A stretch of 64,000 nucleotides of DNA from Flaviflexus huanghaiensis (GCF_014118685.1 NZ_JACFAK010000005.1:62001-126000); one strand, 5' to 3'. Shown: positions 16,214 through 23,928, numbered from the stretch's first letter. Made by a program: numbers and translations. The notes: generated by a model not told the origin, from the letters alone.

Positions 16214-16591
16214 CTACGCCTTGGCGTCAGTTTTCTGCTTTTCGGCTAGCTGCCGGCGCACGTCGTCCATGTCGAGGTCGCGTGCTCCTTGAATGAGCTG
16301 GTCGAGCTGTGGGGCACGCAGAGCGCCCGGCTGGGAGTAGACAAGGATGCCGTCGCGGAAAACCATAAGAGTTGGGATCGACTGAATACGGTACTGAGCG
16401 GCAAGAAGCTGCTCGGCCTCCGTGTCGACCTTGCCGAAGACGATGTCAGGATTGGCCTCGGACGCCTTCTCGTAGGTCGGTGCGAAGAAGCGGCACGGAC
16501 CGCACCATGCGGCCCAGAAATCGACGAAGACAATGCCGTCGCGGTTGACGGTATCGGCGAACGTATCGTTCGTGAGATTGACGGTTGCCAT
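16214..16591 (-). CDS. trxA: Thioredoxin (second copy, in sulfur operon)
   Basis: The 125-residue thioredoxin has active site W-C-G-P-C near residue 29 and cis-Pro S-I-P-T-L. It is close to the thioredoxin at 6960-7328, including the C-terminal D-M-D-D-V-R-R-Q-L-A-E extension. AAGGAG stands well placed before the ATG at 16591; the frame continues upstream but without support. In this operon it probably reduces persulfides formed on rhodanese domains or on the regulator; that is inference. Confidence 0.93.
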   Translation of the reverse strand: MATVNLTNDTFADTVNRDGIVFVDFWAAWCGPCRFFAPTYEKASEANPDIVFGKVDTEAEQLLAAQYRIQSIPTLMVFRDGILVYSQPGALRAPQLDQLIQGARDLDMDDVRRQLAEKQKTDAKA

Positions 16592-16607
16592 AATGATCTC
16601 TTTCTCC

Positions 16608-16793
16608 TTACCGGCCGAACATCCGCGCGAAGAATCCTCCGCGCTGTGCCTTGGCAGCATCGATCTCTTCCTGGGTGTGTTTCCCGCCGCACCACTGTGA
16701 CGCGGGCACAGACCTCCTCACCTGGGCAACATGCTGGCCGCAGCCAGACCACGTCGTCTTGCCGCAGGTGCGGCAGGTTGTAGCACTACACAT
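16608..16793 (-). CDS. 61-residue Cys-rich mini zinc-ribbon protein
   Basis: It starts M-C-S-A-T-T-C-R-T-C-G-K-T-T-W-S-G-C-G-Q and then reads H-V-A-Q-V. A W-C-G-G-K-H-T-Q-E-E-I segment follows, and a basic amphipathic end (F-F-A-R-M-F-G-R) may touch the membrane. The core is shared with the 38-residue protein at 16041-16157. It is the first gene of the leftward sulfur operon, directly behind the operator region, and is followed 16 bases later by the thioredoxin gene. The Cys cluster suggests zinc binding or sulfur handling; no function is established. Confidence 0.8.
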   Translation of the reverse strand: MCSATTCRTCGKTTWSGCGQHVAQVRRSVPASQWCGGKHTQEEIDAAKAQRGGFFARMFGR

Positions 16794-16823
16794 TCATCTA
16801 TCCTTCAGATCTGCCCAGACTCG

Positions 16824-16839
16824 ATACGCCGGGGGGTAT
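16824..16839. promoter_or_regulatory. CsoR/CstR-type operator, site 1
   Basis: ATACGCCGGGGGGTAT resembles the CsoR-family operator (ATACCCnnnnGGGTAT-like, G/C-rich centre). It directly abuts and overlaps TATAAT (16837-16842), a perfect -10 for the rightward regulator gene. Binding would block that promoter and probably the leftward one. Confidence 0.75.
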
Positions 16840-16858
16840 AATTTCGGTCGCGATAAGG

Positions 16859-16874
16859 ATACCCTGGGGGGTAT
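16859..16874. promoter_or_regulatory. CsoR/CstR-type operator, site 2
   Basis: ATACCCTGGGGGGTAT lies 35 bases after site 1, in the same gap between the divergent regulator and sulfur operon. The centre-to-centre distance is about three helical turns, so both sites lie on the same face of the DNA. Confidence 0.75.
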
Positions 16875-16902
16875 AAGCGATGTCAAGTAGAAGGACACGA
16901 GG

Positions 16903-17184
16903 ATGTCATCCATCGAGACGAGCGATGAAAGCAAAGCAGAGGCGAAACGGAAGATCCTCAACCGGTTTCGCCGTGCGCACGGTCAGCTGGGGGCGATGAT
17001 CGACGCATTTGAGCAAGATGCTCCATGCCGGGAGATTGTCCATCAGCTGGCGGCCGTGTCGAAGGCGCTCGATCGGGCAGGTTATCTCGTCATCTCACGT
17101 GCTTTGACGGATTGCCTCATGAATCCTGAGTCCGGTACGGAGGATCCCGACGAGTTGGAGGAGCTCTTTCTCCGGCTCGCGTGA
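16903..17184 (+). CDS. cstR: CsoR/RcnR-family repressor, CstR (persulfide sensor) type
   Basis: The 93-residue all-helical repressor has the family core R-R-A-H-G-Q-L near residue 23 and C-R-E-I-V-H-Q-L-A-A-V. Cys42 and Cys71 are 29 residues apart, as in CsoR and CstR. The His four residues before the second Cys, which binds Cu(I) in CsoR, is Ala67 here. That pattern fits CstR, which forms an interprotein di- or trisulfide with persulfides and releases DNA. The gene faces the persulfide operon across two operator-like sites, so it probably controls both directions. Confidence 0.83.
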   Translation: MSSIETSDESKAEAKRKILNRFRRAHGQLGAMIDAFEQDAPCREIVHQLAAVSKALDRAGYLVISRALTDCLMNPESGTEDPDELEELFLRLA

Positions 17185-17236
17185 CATCCACCCTTCCTCC
17201 AGGTTGCCTTACTATGTTGGCGTCGAGGAGGAAGTT

Positions 17237-18106
17237 ATGACTGACATCCGCGACACCGATCCCAAGGTTATCCTTTCTGCCATGCGCGAGGCAGGTGACA
17301 AAGTCGCCGAGTACCTCAGACGAGTGGCGCGCACTCCAACGGACCGAGATTTCAAGCGCGACAGGTTCGACGTCGTCACAGAGCACGATAGGCAGTGTGA
17401 AGAAATTGCTGTCGACGTGTTGCGTCGGGCGATACCCGACTGTCGAATCGTTGGTGAGGAGAAGGGCGAACGGCCTGGCGACAGCCCCGTGACGTTCTAC
17501 GTCGATCCCATCGACGGCACGGCCAACTTCGCGGCGGGCATGCCGACGTTCGCCTTCTCGGTCGGCGCAGAGGTCGATGGCGAGCTCATCGCCGGCGTCG
17601 TCAACGCTCCGCTTCTCGGCCACGAATTCTACGCAGCGAAGGGCCACGGCTCCTGGGTCACGTCCTTCGACAGGGAGGAGCCGATCCGGCTTGGGGAGCC
17701 GATCGAACGTACGGCCTCAGAGAGTCTCGTCCTCACGGGTTTCCCCTCCGCCCGCGATCGACACACGTGGGGACCTGAAGGCCTCGCTGTTGCCGCCAAG
17801 CTCGCCACCGGTGTTCTCGGAGTGCGAAACCTCGGCAGCGCGGCCATCGACATCGCATGCGTCGCCGCCGGCTGGGCGGACGCCGCGTATGGCGTCGGCG
17901 CCAACCCCTGGGACACGGCAGGGGGAATCGTTCTCGTCATGGAGGCGGGCGGCCAATTCCTCCACTCGCCACTCCGCGGCGGCTACGGCGATCTGCCATG
18001 GCAACAACCGGGCTATGGCGTTATTGCACCCGGCCGCACAATTCCGCAGATCGGGTTGGCTCTCGAGGAGCTCGAGGGCGTCGCAGGACGCCTCGACGCG
18101 ACGTGA
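17237..18106 (+). CDS. Inositol monophosphatase family protein
   Basis: The 289-residue product has the Mg2+-dependent sugar phosphatase motifs: G-E-E-K-G-E near residue 75, D-P-I-D-G-T-A-N-F near residue 94 and W-D-T-A-G-G near residue 226. Substrates in the family include myo-inositol-1-phosphate, histidinol phosphate (HisN) and fructose-1,6-bisphosphate; sequence alone does not decide. GAGGAGGAAG precedes the ATG at 17237. It is the only gene between cstR and the ADP-ribosylglycohydrolase-like gene. Confidence 0.9.
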   Translation: MTDIRDTDPKVILSAMREAGDKVAEYLRRVARTPTDRDFKRDRFDVVTEHDRQCEEIAVDVLRRAIPDCRIVGEEKGERPGDSPVTFYVDPIDGTANFAAGMPTFAFSVGAEVDGELIAGVVNAPLLGHEFYAAKGHGSWVTSFDREEPIRLGEPIERTASESLVLTGFPSARDRHTWGPEGLAVAAKLATGVLGVRNLGSAAIDIACVAAGWADAAYGVGANPWDTAGGIVLVMEAGGQFLHSPLRGGYGDLPWQQPGYGVIAPGRTIPQIGLALEELEGVAGRLDAT

Positions 18107-18191
18107 CACTCCGATTGTTCGGATATGCGCTGAGGACAAAAAATTGCGGTGATAGCGTCCCGATTATCGAACACCGGCACCAGGAAGACAG

Positions 18192-19112
18192 ATGGAGTGG
18201 TTGACAGATCGAGCTCGGGGAACGTTCGCGGGATTCGTCCTCGGCGACAGCCTCGGTATCCCCACCAGCGGAATGACAGCGGACGAGGTAACAGATAAAT
18301 ACGGCTTCATCACGGGTGTCGGCGACCTCGGGGATCATGCGCGCCATCCTCGCGCACCACGGGGCTCGACCAGTTCCTACACGGAGCTCATGCTCCACTC
18401 AGCGCGGCTCATCGGTGAAGACTCTATTGATGCTGGCGGCGAGCCCCGTGACCCGCACCCCCGCCACACACCGGCATTCTCGACTGCGCGAGCCGCAGCC
18501 ATGGCGCTGCCGATCGGAGTCGCCTATTCCGTAGCGGCGCACGGGGACCTGCTCTTCACAACAGTGGATGACCTGTGCTCCGTCACCAACGAGTCCCGGC
18601 AGTCACGTGAAGCGGCGATGATCGTTGCGGCCGCTATCAGCGCCGCCATCGATGGACAGACGGTGCATGAGGCAATAGACATCGCGCTCGCGCAGACGGC
18701 GGGCGCGACGATCGGAGGCCATCGGACCTCTGAGGCGTCCGTTGTTGCCCGGACGCTCCAGGCACTCGACTGGGCCGCGGATCTGCGCAGCATCGAACTC
18801 GTCGGTCACCTTCATGACGTTGTTGGCCTGTCGGTGTCAGCTGGTGAGGCGGTTCCCGCAGCGATGACGCTGGCCAGGGCTTACTCGCGCGACCCCTTTC
18901 GGGGAGTGTGTGCCGCGACTCAGCTTGGTGGCGAAAGCCCCCTTATCGGCGCCCTCGCGGGAGCTTTACTTGGCGCTGCCCGTGGGATTCAGGCCTACCC
19001 CCGCGATGTTCTCGACCGACTCGACCCGCTGGCCCTTGACATGGCAGTCGCGGACCGGCTCCTTGCCGATTCCGGACGGTGCAGCACGATCCGTGGTGCG
19101 ACGATCGGGTGA
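18192..19112 (+). CDS. ADP-ribosylglycohydrolase-like protein with lost metal ligands
   Basis: The 306-residue product has the DraG/ARH all-helical fold: R-A-R-G-T-F-A-G-F-V-L-G-D-S-L-G at the start, and C-A-A-T-Q-L-G-G-E-S followed by A-G-A-L-L-G-A-A-R-G near residue 245. In active enzymes the first metal motif is T-D-D-T-x-M; here it is T-S-S-Y-T-E-L-M. The second, G-G-D-T-D, is G-G-E-S-P. Both acid clusters that hold the two Mg2+ ions are therefore gone, so it is probably not a normal hydrolase. AGGAAGA precedes the ATG. It may bind ADP-ribose or another ligand without cleaving it. Confidence 0.75.
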   Translation: MEWLTDRARGTFAGFVLGDSLGIPTSGMTADEVTDKYGFITGVGDLGDHARHPRAPRGSTSSYTELMLHSARLIGEDSIDAGGEPRDPHPRHTPAFSTARAAAMALPIGVAYSVAAHGDLLFTTVDDLCSVTNESRQSREAAMIVAAAISAAIDGQTVHEAIDIALAQTAGATIGGHRTSEASVVARTLQALDWAADLRSIELVGHLHDVVGLSVSAGEAVPAAMTLARAYSRDPFRGVCAATQLGGESPLIGALAGALLGAARGIQAYPRDVLDRLDPLALDMAVADRLLADSGRCSTIRGATIG

Positions 19113-19160
19113 CGAGAACGTCATCGTCGGCTGGAGGGCCGGGGAGGCGGAGCGAACTGG

Positions 19161-19379
19161 TTAGAAAGCTGCGACCTTTGCCGGGTAGCCGCTCTTCGTC
19201 ACGGTGTCAGCCAGAAGCTGGGCGTTGACAGACTCGGCGTGGCCCACGGTAATTTTACCGGTGGCGAACTGCACGTCGACCGAGTCGACACCGTCGATCT
19301 TCCCGAGAGCCTTCTCGAGCTTGTCGACGCAGGAGGGGCAGGAGAATCCCTGGGCGCGAAGGAGTGTTGTAGCTGACAT
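19161..19379 (-). CDS. Heavy-metal-associated (CopZ-like) metallochaperone
   Basis: The 72-residue product is one HMA domain (beta-alpha-beta-beta-alpha-beta) with the metal motif G-F-S-C-P-S-C near residue 12, so it would bind Cu(I) or a similar ion and pass it to a P-type ATPase not present here. AAAGGA stands six bases before the ATG at 19379; another ATG at 19394 overlaps that ribosome site. It is divergent from a Crp/Fnr regulator, with an FNR-type box between them, an arrangement pointing to joint control. Confidence 0.9.
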   Translation of the reverse strand: MSATTLLRAQGFSCPSCVDKLEKALGKIDGVDSVDVQFATGKITVGHAESVNAQLLADTVTKSGYPAKVAAF

Positions 19380-19441
19380 GGGCTGTCCTTTCATCGAACG
19401 TGTTGACGATGCAAGGGTATGGGGGACGGGAGCCCGGGACG

Positions 19442-19455
19442 ATGATCTGCATCAA
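19442..19455. promoter_or_regulatory. FNR/CRP-type operator between copZ and crp/fnr genes
   Basis: ATGAT-CTGC-ATCAA matches the FNR box TTGAT-N4-ATCAA at nine of ten defined positions. It lies 63 bases upstream of the chaperone start and 50 bases upstream of the regulator start. The regulator's recognition helix contains the E-x-x-S-R pattern known to read this sequence. Confidence 0.65.
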
Positions 19456-19504
19456 TCAACGAAGGTTCACTACACTGGCCACGGAAGAAACCAGAAGAAA
19501 TGGG

Positions 19505-20245
19505 GTGACGGTGGCTCGATCACCGGTGACAAGGGCTGTTGGTGAGCCGCATCAGTGCTCGGAGGAGACGCGGCTCCGTGTCCTGCGGGCTGTGCGTTGG
19601 TTCAAGGACCTCAGCGAGGACGAGATCTACTCCATCAGCAGGGGAATCACTTCCCATGCGTGGTCCCCAGACGAATACTTGCAGATTGAGGGCGATCGAG
19701 CTGATGCGCTGCATGTCATCGCCCAGGGGATGGCGAAGGTTGAGAAGGTGTCGGCCGATGGGACGACGAGAATCGTCGACATCGCCGCTCCCGGGGATCT
19801 TGTCGGCGTTCTGCCGCAGCTCGGCGCGCCTGTCTACACGGACTCTGTCGCGACGCTCTCTGTCACCTGTGCGCTTCGCATCGAGGCCGAGCTCTTCACA
19901 TCGATCATGCTTGAGCACCCTTCGGTTGCTGTCAACGTCGTCGACGATCTCGCCCATAAGCTCGCGCGCTCCCGACACAGCGAAACCCACGGCGGCCGGC
20001 CGGTGCCCCAACGGCTCGCCGATGTCCTCCTTATGCTGATGCGGAAAGCGGGGCGGCGCGACAACGAGGGCATCCTCATCGACCTGCCGCTCAGTCGGGT
20101 CGACCTCGCGGCGATGGCGGGATCAACCCCCGAATCGGTGTCGCGGACGATGAGTCGGTGGAAGTCTCAAGGACTCATCGACTCCGGTAGGCGCTGGACG
20201 AGAGTGCTTCGCCCGCGCGAGATCCACGAGATCGCGGGGGCCTGA
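19505..20245 (+). CDS. Crp/Fnr-family transcriptional regulator
   Basis: The product (246 residues from the GTG at 19505) has an N-terminal cyclic-nucleotide-binding-like beta-barrel and a C-terminal winged helix with L-A-A-M-A-G-S-T-P-E-S-V-S-R-T-M-S-R-W. The E-x-x-S-R signature is that of FNR rather than CRP. It lacks the four-Cys cluster of oxygen-sensing FNR (only two scattered Cys), so the signal is unknown. The start is uncertain: the frame is open upstream to 19400 and a second GTG lies at 19511. It faces the CopZ-like gene; an FNR-type box in the gap suggests autoregulation. Confidence 0.85.
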   Translation: MTVARSPVTRAVGEPHQCSEETRLRVLRAVRWFKDLSEDEIYSISRGITSHAWSPDEYLQIEGDRADALHVIAQGMAKVEKVSADGTTRIVDIAAPGDLVGVLPQLGAPVYTDSVATLSVTCALRIEAELFTSIMLEHPSVAVNVVDDLAHKLARSRHSETHGGRPVPQRLADVLLMLMRKAGRRDNEGILIDLPLSRVDLAAMAGSTPESVSRTMSRWKSQGLIDSGRRWTRVLRPREIHEIAGA

Positions 20246-20419
20246 CCGCAGGTGTCGCAGTGCGAGGCGGTGCTTCAGCGGTGAGAGAACGCGCGCGACA
20301 CTAAGGGTCCCCTTTTCGCTTAGTTTCTGCGGGAATACAGGTAAAGCCGCTGACGGGCTGGGCTGAAGTCCACCTGTCAGCTCTTTCGGAAGCACCGCCG
20401 GCTTATTAGTGTCGGTGGT

Positions 20420-21751
20420 ATGACTGCAGATTTCTCCTCCTGGCCCCATGTTGTCATCGTCGGCGGCGGTTTTGCTGGCATCGCGGCAGCCCGCGGACTG
20501 CGCCGCGCGCGTGTTCGCGTCACGCTCATCGACCGCAACCCCTACTCGACGTTCCAGCCGTTGCTCTATCAGGTTGCGACTTCGACTCTCAATCCGGGCG
20601 ACGTCACGTATTTCCTCCGAGCCGTCCGGCGCAACCAACCCAACCTGCGAGTCGAGCTTGGCTCCGTCGAGTTCATGGACCACGAGGACAAGCATGTCGT
20701 GCTCGACGATGGGAGGGCAATCAGCTACGACTACCTCATCGTCGCGAGCGGTGTCTCCGCCGCCTTCTTTGGCATTCCCGGTGCCGAAGAGAATGCGCTT
20801 CCTCTCTACACCCGAACGGAAGCGATCGATGTGCGCGACCGGATCAACGGCCTGCTCGATGCGGCGACGAAGCGGCCCGGCGAGCAGCTTCGCATCATCA
20901 TCGTTGGGGGTGGGCCTACCGGAGTTGAGACAGCCGGAGCCCTCGCCGAGCTGAAAAATAAGGACTTGCCCATCCTTTATCCCGAGCTCGACGTCGACGC
21001 AATGGAGATCATGCTCGTCGACATGGCGGACCGTGTGCTTGGAGCCTTCAGCGAGTCCTCGTCGACCTATACGCATGAGGAGCTGGAGAAGCGCGGCGTG
21101 ACCGTTGCCCTTGGCCAGTCCGTCAAGGAAGTCCGTGCAGACGGGGTCAAACTGCAGGCGATGGACGACTCGGGTGAGGAGACGTGGATGCCGGCCGCCG
21201 CTGTGCTGTGGGCCTCTGGTGTCGCTGTCCCACCCATTGCCAACTGGAACCTGCCTCAGGGCCGGGGCGGTCGAGTGTCGGTCTCTGACACTCTTCAGGT
21301 CGAAGGCCTTCCGCACGTCCTCGCCGCGGGCGACATCGCTGCTCTCGAAAGCGGGCCGCTACCGCAGCTTGCTCAGCCTGCGAAGCAGACCGGCGCCTAC
21401 GCCGCGAAGGTCATCGAGGGACTCATCAACGGGACGGAGATCAGCCCCTTCGAGTACAAGGACCTCGGAGTGCTCGCGACAATTGGCCGCGCTGACGCCG
21501 TGGCAGAGGTCGGCAACCTTCCGGCACTCAAAGGCTTCGCCGCGTGGATGATCTGGAACTCGGTCCACATCGCCACCCTCATTGGCGGCCGTAATAGGAT
21601 CTCTTCGATGGTCAACCTCGGATTGAAATACATCATGTGGGGGAGGAGCAACAACCTCATCGTCGGCGACATCACGGACTTCTCTCGAAACGCCACGATA
21701 GGTCCGCTGAGTGCCGCTCGGTCGATGAAGCGCCACGATCATTGGCGATAA
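20420..21751 (+). CDS. ndh: Type II NADH:quinone oxidoreductase (NDH-2)
   Basis: The 443-residue flavoprotein oxidises NADH and passes electrons to quinone without proton pumping, at the inner face of the membrane. The FAD-binding Rossmann motif V-I-V-G-G-G-F-A-G-I is at residue 12, the NADH-binding motif I-I-V-G-G-G-P-T-G-V-E near residue 158, and the second FAD motif V-L-A-A-G-D-I-A near residue 299. The C-terminal 90 residues contain hydrophobic helices for membrane docking. A sulfide:quinone reductase was considered because of the nearby sulfur operon, but the SQR cysteines are absent. The start codon is only ~11 bases after a TATTAG -10-like box. Confidence 0.9.
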   Translation: MTADFSSWPHVVIVGGGFAGIAAARGLRRARVRVTLIDRNPYSTFQPLLYQVATSTLNPGDVTYFLRAVRRNQPNLRVELGSVEFMDHEDKHVVLDDGRAISYDYLIVASGVSAAFFGIPGAEENALPLYTRTEAIDVRDRINGLLDAATKRPGEQLRIIIVGGGPTGVETAGALAELKNKDLPILYPELDVDAMEIMLVDMADRVLGAFSESSSTYTHEELEKRGVTVALGQSVKEVRADGVKLQAMDDSGEETWMPAAAVLWASGVAVPPIANWNLPQGRGGRVSVSDTLQVEGLPHVLAAGDIAALESGPLPQLAQPAKQTGAYAAKVIEGLINGTEISPFEYKDLGVLATIGRADAVAEVGNLPALKGFAAWMIWNSVHIATLIGGRNRISSMVNLGLKYIMWGRSNNLIVGDITDFSRNATIGPLSAARSMKRHDHWR

Positions 21752-21763
21752 GAGGGGCTTGAC

Positions 21764-21797
21764 GATGGGGCGCGTGCTCGAGAGCACGCGCCCCATC
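21764..21797. terminator. Bidirectional terminator between ndh and mntR-like genes
   Basis: A perfect 16-bp inverted repeat (GATGGGGCGCGTGCTC, loop GA, and its complement) lies between two convergent genes, starting 12 bases after the ndh stop. Confidence 0.8.
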
Positions 21798-21837
21798 ACA
21801 TCATCGCCAACCCTGTGGCTGACGACTGGAGTTCACG

Positions 21838-22476
21838 TCACCTGTTGTCGGTCACCCAGACGCGTCCCACGAAAGAACCCGCATCAACCCTCTCGCCGTT
21901 GACCGAAATGGTGCCGCCCTCAATCCTCACGGTTTGACCTGGATAGAGGCCCAGTCGTGAGGCTTCGCGCAGGCGCTCCGGATCTGAATCGTCAACCCTG
22001 ACAACGATGGCCTCACCCTCCGCGGCATCGTCCAGCGGTATTGCCTGCCGAGGAGGCAGGCTACCATCCCGCCTCGGGATCGGGTCGCCATGTGGATCGT
22101 ATTCGGGCGTGCCGAGAAGGTCGTCGATTGCCTCGATGAAGCGTGGCGACACAACGTGTTCGAGAGCGTCCGCCTCTTCGTGGATCTCGTCCCAGGAGTA
22201 GCCGAGGCGGCTGTGGAGAAACGTCTCGATGAGACGGTGGGCGCGGACCATCTCGAGGGCATGCGTCGTTCCCTCGTCGGTGAGCCTGATCGACTGATAC
22301 TTCTCGTGATCGACGAGACCCTCGCGTGCGAGCTTGGCGATCGACTCCGAGACGGTCGACGGGGACAGGCCCATATCGCGCGCCAACTGGGTTGTCGTCA
22401 CCGGCTCATCGGACCATTCGTTCGCTGACCAGATGTGCTTGAGATAGTCCTCGGTCGCTCTCGTCAGTCCACCCAT
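21838..22476 (-). CDS. DtxR/MntR-family metal-dependent repressor (Mn-type likely)
   Basis: The 212-residue protein has a winged helix (residues 1-70, with S-P-S-T-V-S-E-S-I), a dimerisation and metal domain (70-140) and a C-terminal SH3-like FeoA domain (about 150-210). Where DtxR/IdeR have Met10, this protein has Asp in T-E-D-Y-L; where DtxR has Cys102, it has Asp in E-A-D-A-L-E-H. Both changes are toward the MntR pattern, so manganese is the likelier co-repressor. It starts with ATG after GGAGG and is transcribed away from the gene at 22536. Confidence 0.87.
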   Translation of the reverse strand: MGGLTRATEDYLKHIWSANEWSDEPVTTTQLARDMGLSPSTVSESIAKLAREGLVDHEKYQSIRLTDEGTTHALEMVRAHRLIETFLHSRLGYSWDEIHEEADALEHVVSPRFIEAIDDLLGTPEYDPHGDPIPRRDGSLPPRQAIPLDDAAEGEAIVVRVDDSDPERLREASRLGLYPGQTVRIEGGTISVNGERVDAGSFVGRVWVTDNR

Positions 22477-22535
22477 AGGTCCTCCTTGTCACCGCTTCAA
22501 GCCTATTACCAGGAGCTTGAGGAACAAATCTAAGG

Positions 22536-23048
22536 ATGGTCACGTTACATATGAATGTGAACCTACAACGTGACGATGATGCCACTGAATCGGGAATCCT
22601 CCGCCTGCTCAAGCGTGAAGGGCCCACGGAGAACGTGTCGATTGCCGTTGCCATTCTCGACCACATCGAGCAGGCCGGTCAGATGAGGGCGATTCTCGAC
22701 TGCGCTGTCGACGACGTCCTCGACCTGAGGGCGTCTCAGGTCAGTGCGCTCAAGGAAATCGCCTCATCTCCCTGCACGATCGAGGAGCTCGCGGACCGCC
22801 TCGGACTCATTATGGCGGCCGCTCAACCGACCGTGGACTCTCTCGTCGACCTTGGCTACGTCGTCGCAACCGGGTCCGACGTCTACTATGCGACGGAGGC
22901 GGGCCTGGCAACGGTCGATCGCGCGGACGCGATTCGCTACCGTAGCGCAGACCTCGCCTCCGGACAGCTCACTGCCGAGCAACGTGCGGAGCTACCAGCG
23001 CTGCTCGGCGTGGGATTTAGCAGTGCGCGGCAGCTGCGGCGAGCTTGA
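22536..23048 (+). CDS. Hypothetical protein with winged-helix (MarR-like) segment
   Basis: The 170-residue product (165 if the second ATG at 22551 is used) is not assigned to a family. Residues 63-120 look like a winged helix: A-S-Q-V-S-A-L-K-E-I-A, then T-I-E-E-L-A-D-R-L-G and a P-T-V-D-S-L-V-D-L-G-Y-V recognition helix, as in MarR-type proteins. The first ATG lacks a well-spaced ribosome site. Inverted arms GTCACGTT/AACGTGAC (22539-22546 and 22567-22574) frame the start. Its last 32 bases overlap the convergent deoD gene. Confidence 0.65.
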   Translation: MVTLHMNVNLQRDDDATESGILRLLKREGPTENVSIAVAILDHIEQAGQMRAILDCAVDDVLDLRASQVSALKEIASSPCTIEELADRLGLIMAAAQPTVDSLVDLGYVVATGSDVYYATEAGLATVDRADAIRYRSADLASGQLTAEQRAELPALLGVGFSSARQLRRA

Positions 23049-23721
23049 GCGCTCCTTCGAAGCGGGCTTCGCGATCCTCAGCAGACATGTTCTGTGAATC
23101 ATCGAGGAGATGGTCAGACACGGTGAGAACCGTCAGCGCCTCGGCTGAGTGCTGAGCGGCCAGCATGTACAGCGCCGCGGTTTCCATCTCCACACCTAAC
23201 GTTCCCATGTCAGCCAGCTTTTGAACCTGGGCAGGGTCGTTGCCGTAGAACTTGTCGCGCGAGACGACGGGTCCGACATGGACGGTCGTGTCGCCGTCGG
23301 CTGCGGCGACAGCCGCCGACAGAAGATTCCAGGACGCCGTGTGCGACAGGCTGATGCCGGGTACGACGTCTGTGACAGATGAGTCTGTATGAGCGCCAAT
23401 CGCGACGACGACGTCACCGACGTTGACTTTCGCTGCCATACCGCCGCACGTGCCGACCCGAATAATCCTTTGAACGCCGTAAAACATGAAGAGTTCGCTC
23501 GCGTAAATCGCGAGCGAGGGCTGACCCATTCCGGACGCCATGACCGACAGCGGCTTTCCGTTGTACTGCCCGGTGTAGGCACCGATGCCGCGTACGTCGG
23601 AGACCTTCTCCGCGTCCGGCATGAGGAGGGCTGCGATGCGCTCGGCGCGGCGGGGGTCTCCCGGCATGAGGACAGCGGGCGCGATAGAGCCCTCGGGGGC
23701 GCTGATGTGTGGGGTGGGCAT
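23017..23721 (-). CDS. deoD: Purine nucleoside phosphorylase, DeoD type
   Basis: The 234-residue enzyme cleaves purine nucleosides with phosphate for salvage. It shows V-L-M-P-G-D-P-R-R-A near residue 18, G-M-G-Q-P-S near residue 65, the phosphate-site R-V-G-T-C-G-G and the substrate loop V-E-M-E-T-A-A-L near residue 178. The catalytic Asp is in V-S-D-H-L. AAGGAG is correctly placed before the ATG at 23721, five codons inside the longest frame. The 3' end overlaps the convergent gene by 32 bases. Confidence 0.93.
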   Translation of the reverse strand: MPTPHISAPEGSIAPAVLMPGDPRRAERIAALLMPDAEKVSDVRGIGAYTGQYNGKPLSVMASGMGQPSLAIYASELFMFYGVQRIIRVGTCGGMAAKVNVGDVVVAIGAHTDSSVTDVVPGISLSHTASWNLLSAAVAAADGDTTVHVGPVVSRDKFYGNDPAQVQKLADMGTLGVEMETAALYMLAAQHSAEALTVLTVSDHLLDDSQNMSAEDREARFEGALKLAAAAAHC

Positions 23722-23928
23722 AGTGCTCCTTCTCAATTGATCGGACGTGGCCAGTGTACGTTTGCGCCGGCTCGGTGCGCGGCGAAACTCGAGTCAGATA
23801 TGGAGCTCTTCAATTCTTCCGAGGTTTGTCGGAACGGCTGGGTCTGTGGCCAATAGCGTGCGCTATGTCACTTAATCAGCGACAATGGGGCTCAGGCGCA
23901 AACGATGGCGCTTGGGAAAGGAAGCATC

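Noticed and set aside
20420-21751. Sulfide:quinone oxidoreductase candidate linked to the sulfur operon
   Set aside because: The two FAD motifs and the C-terminal helices fit NDH-2, and the redox-active cysteines of SQR are missing.
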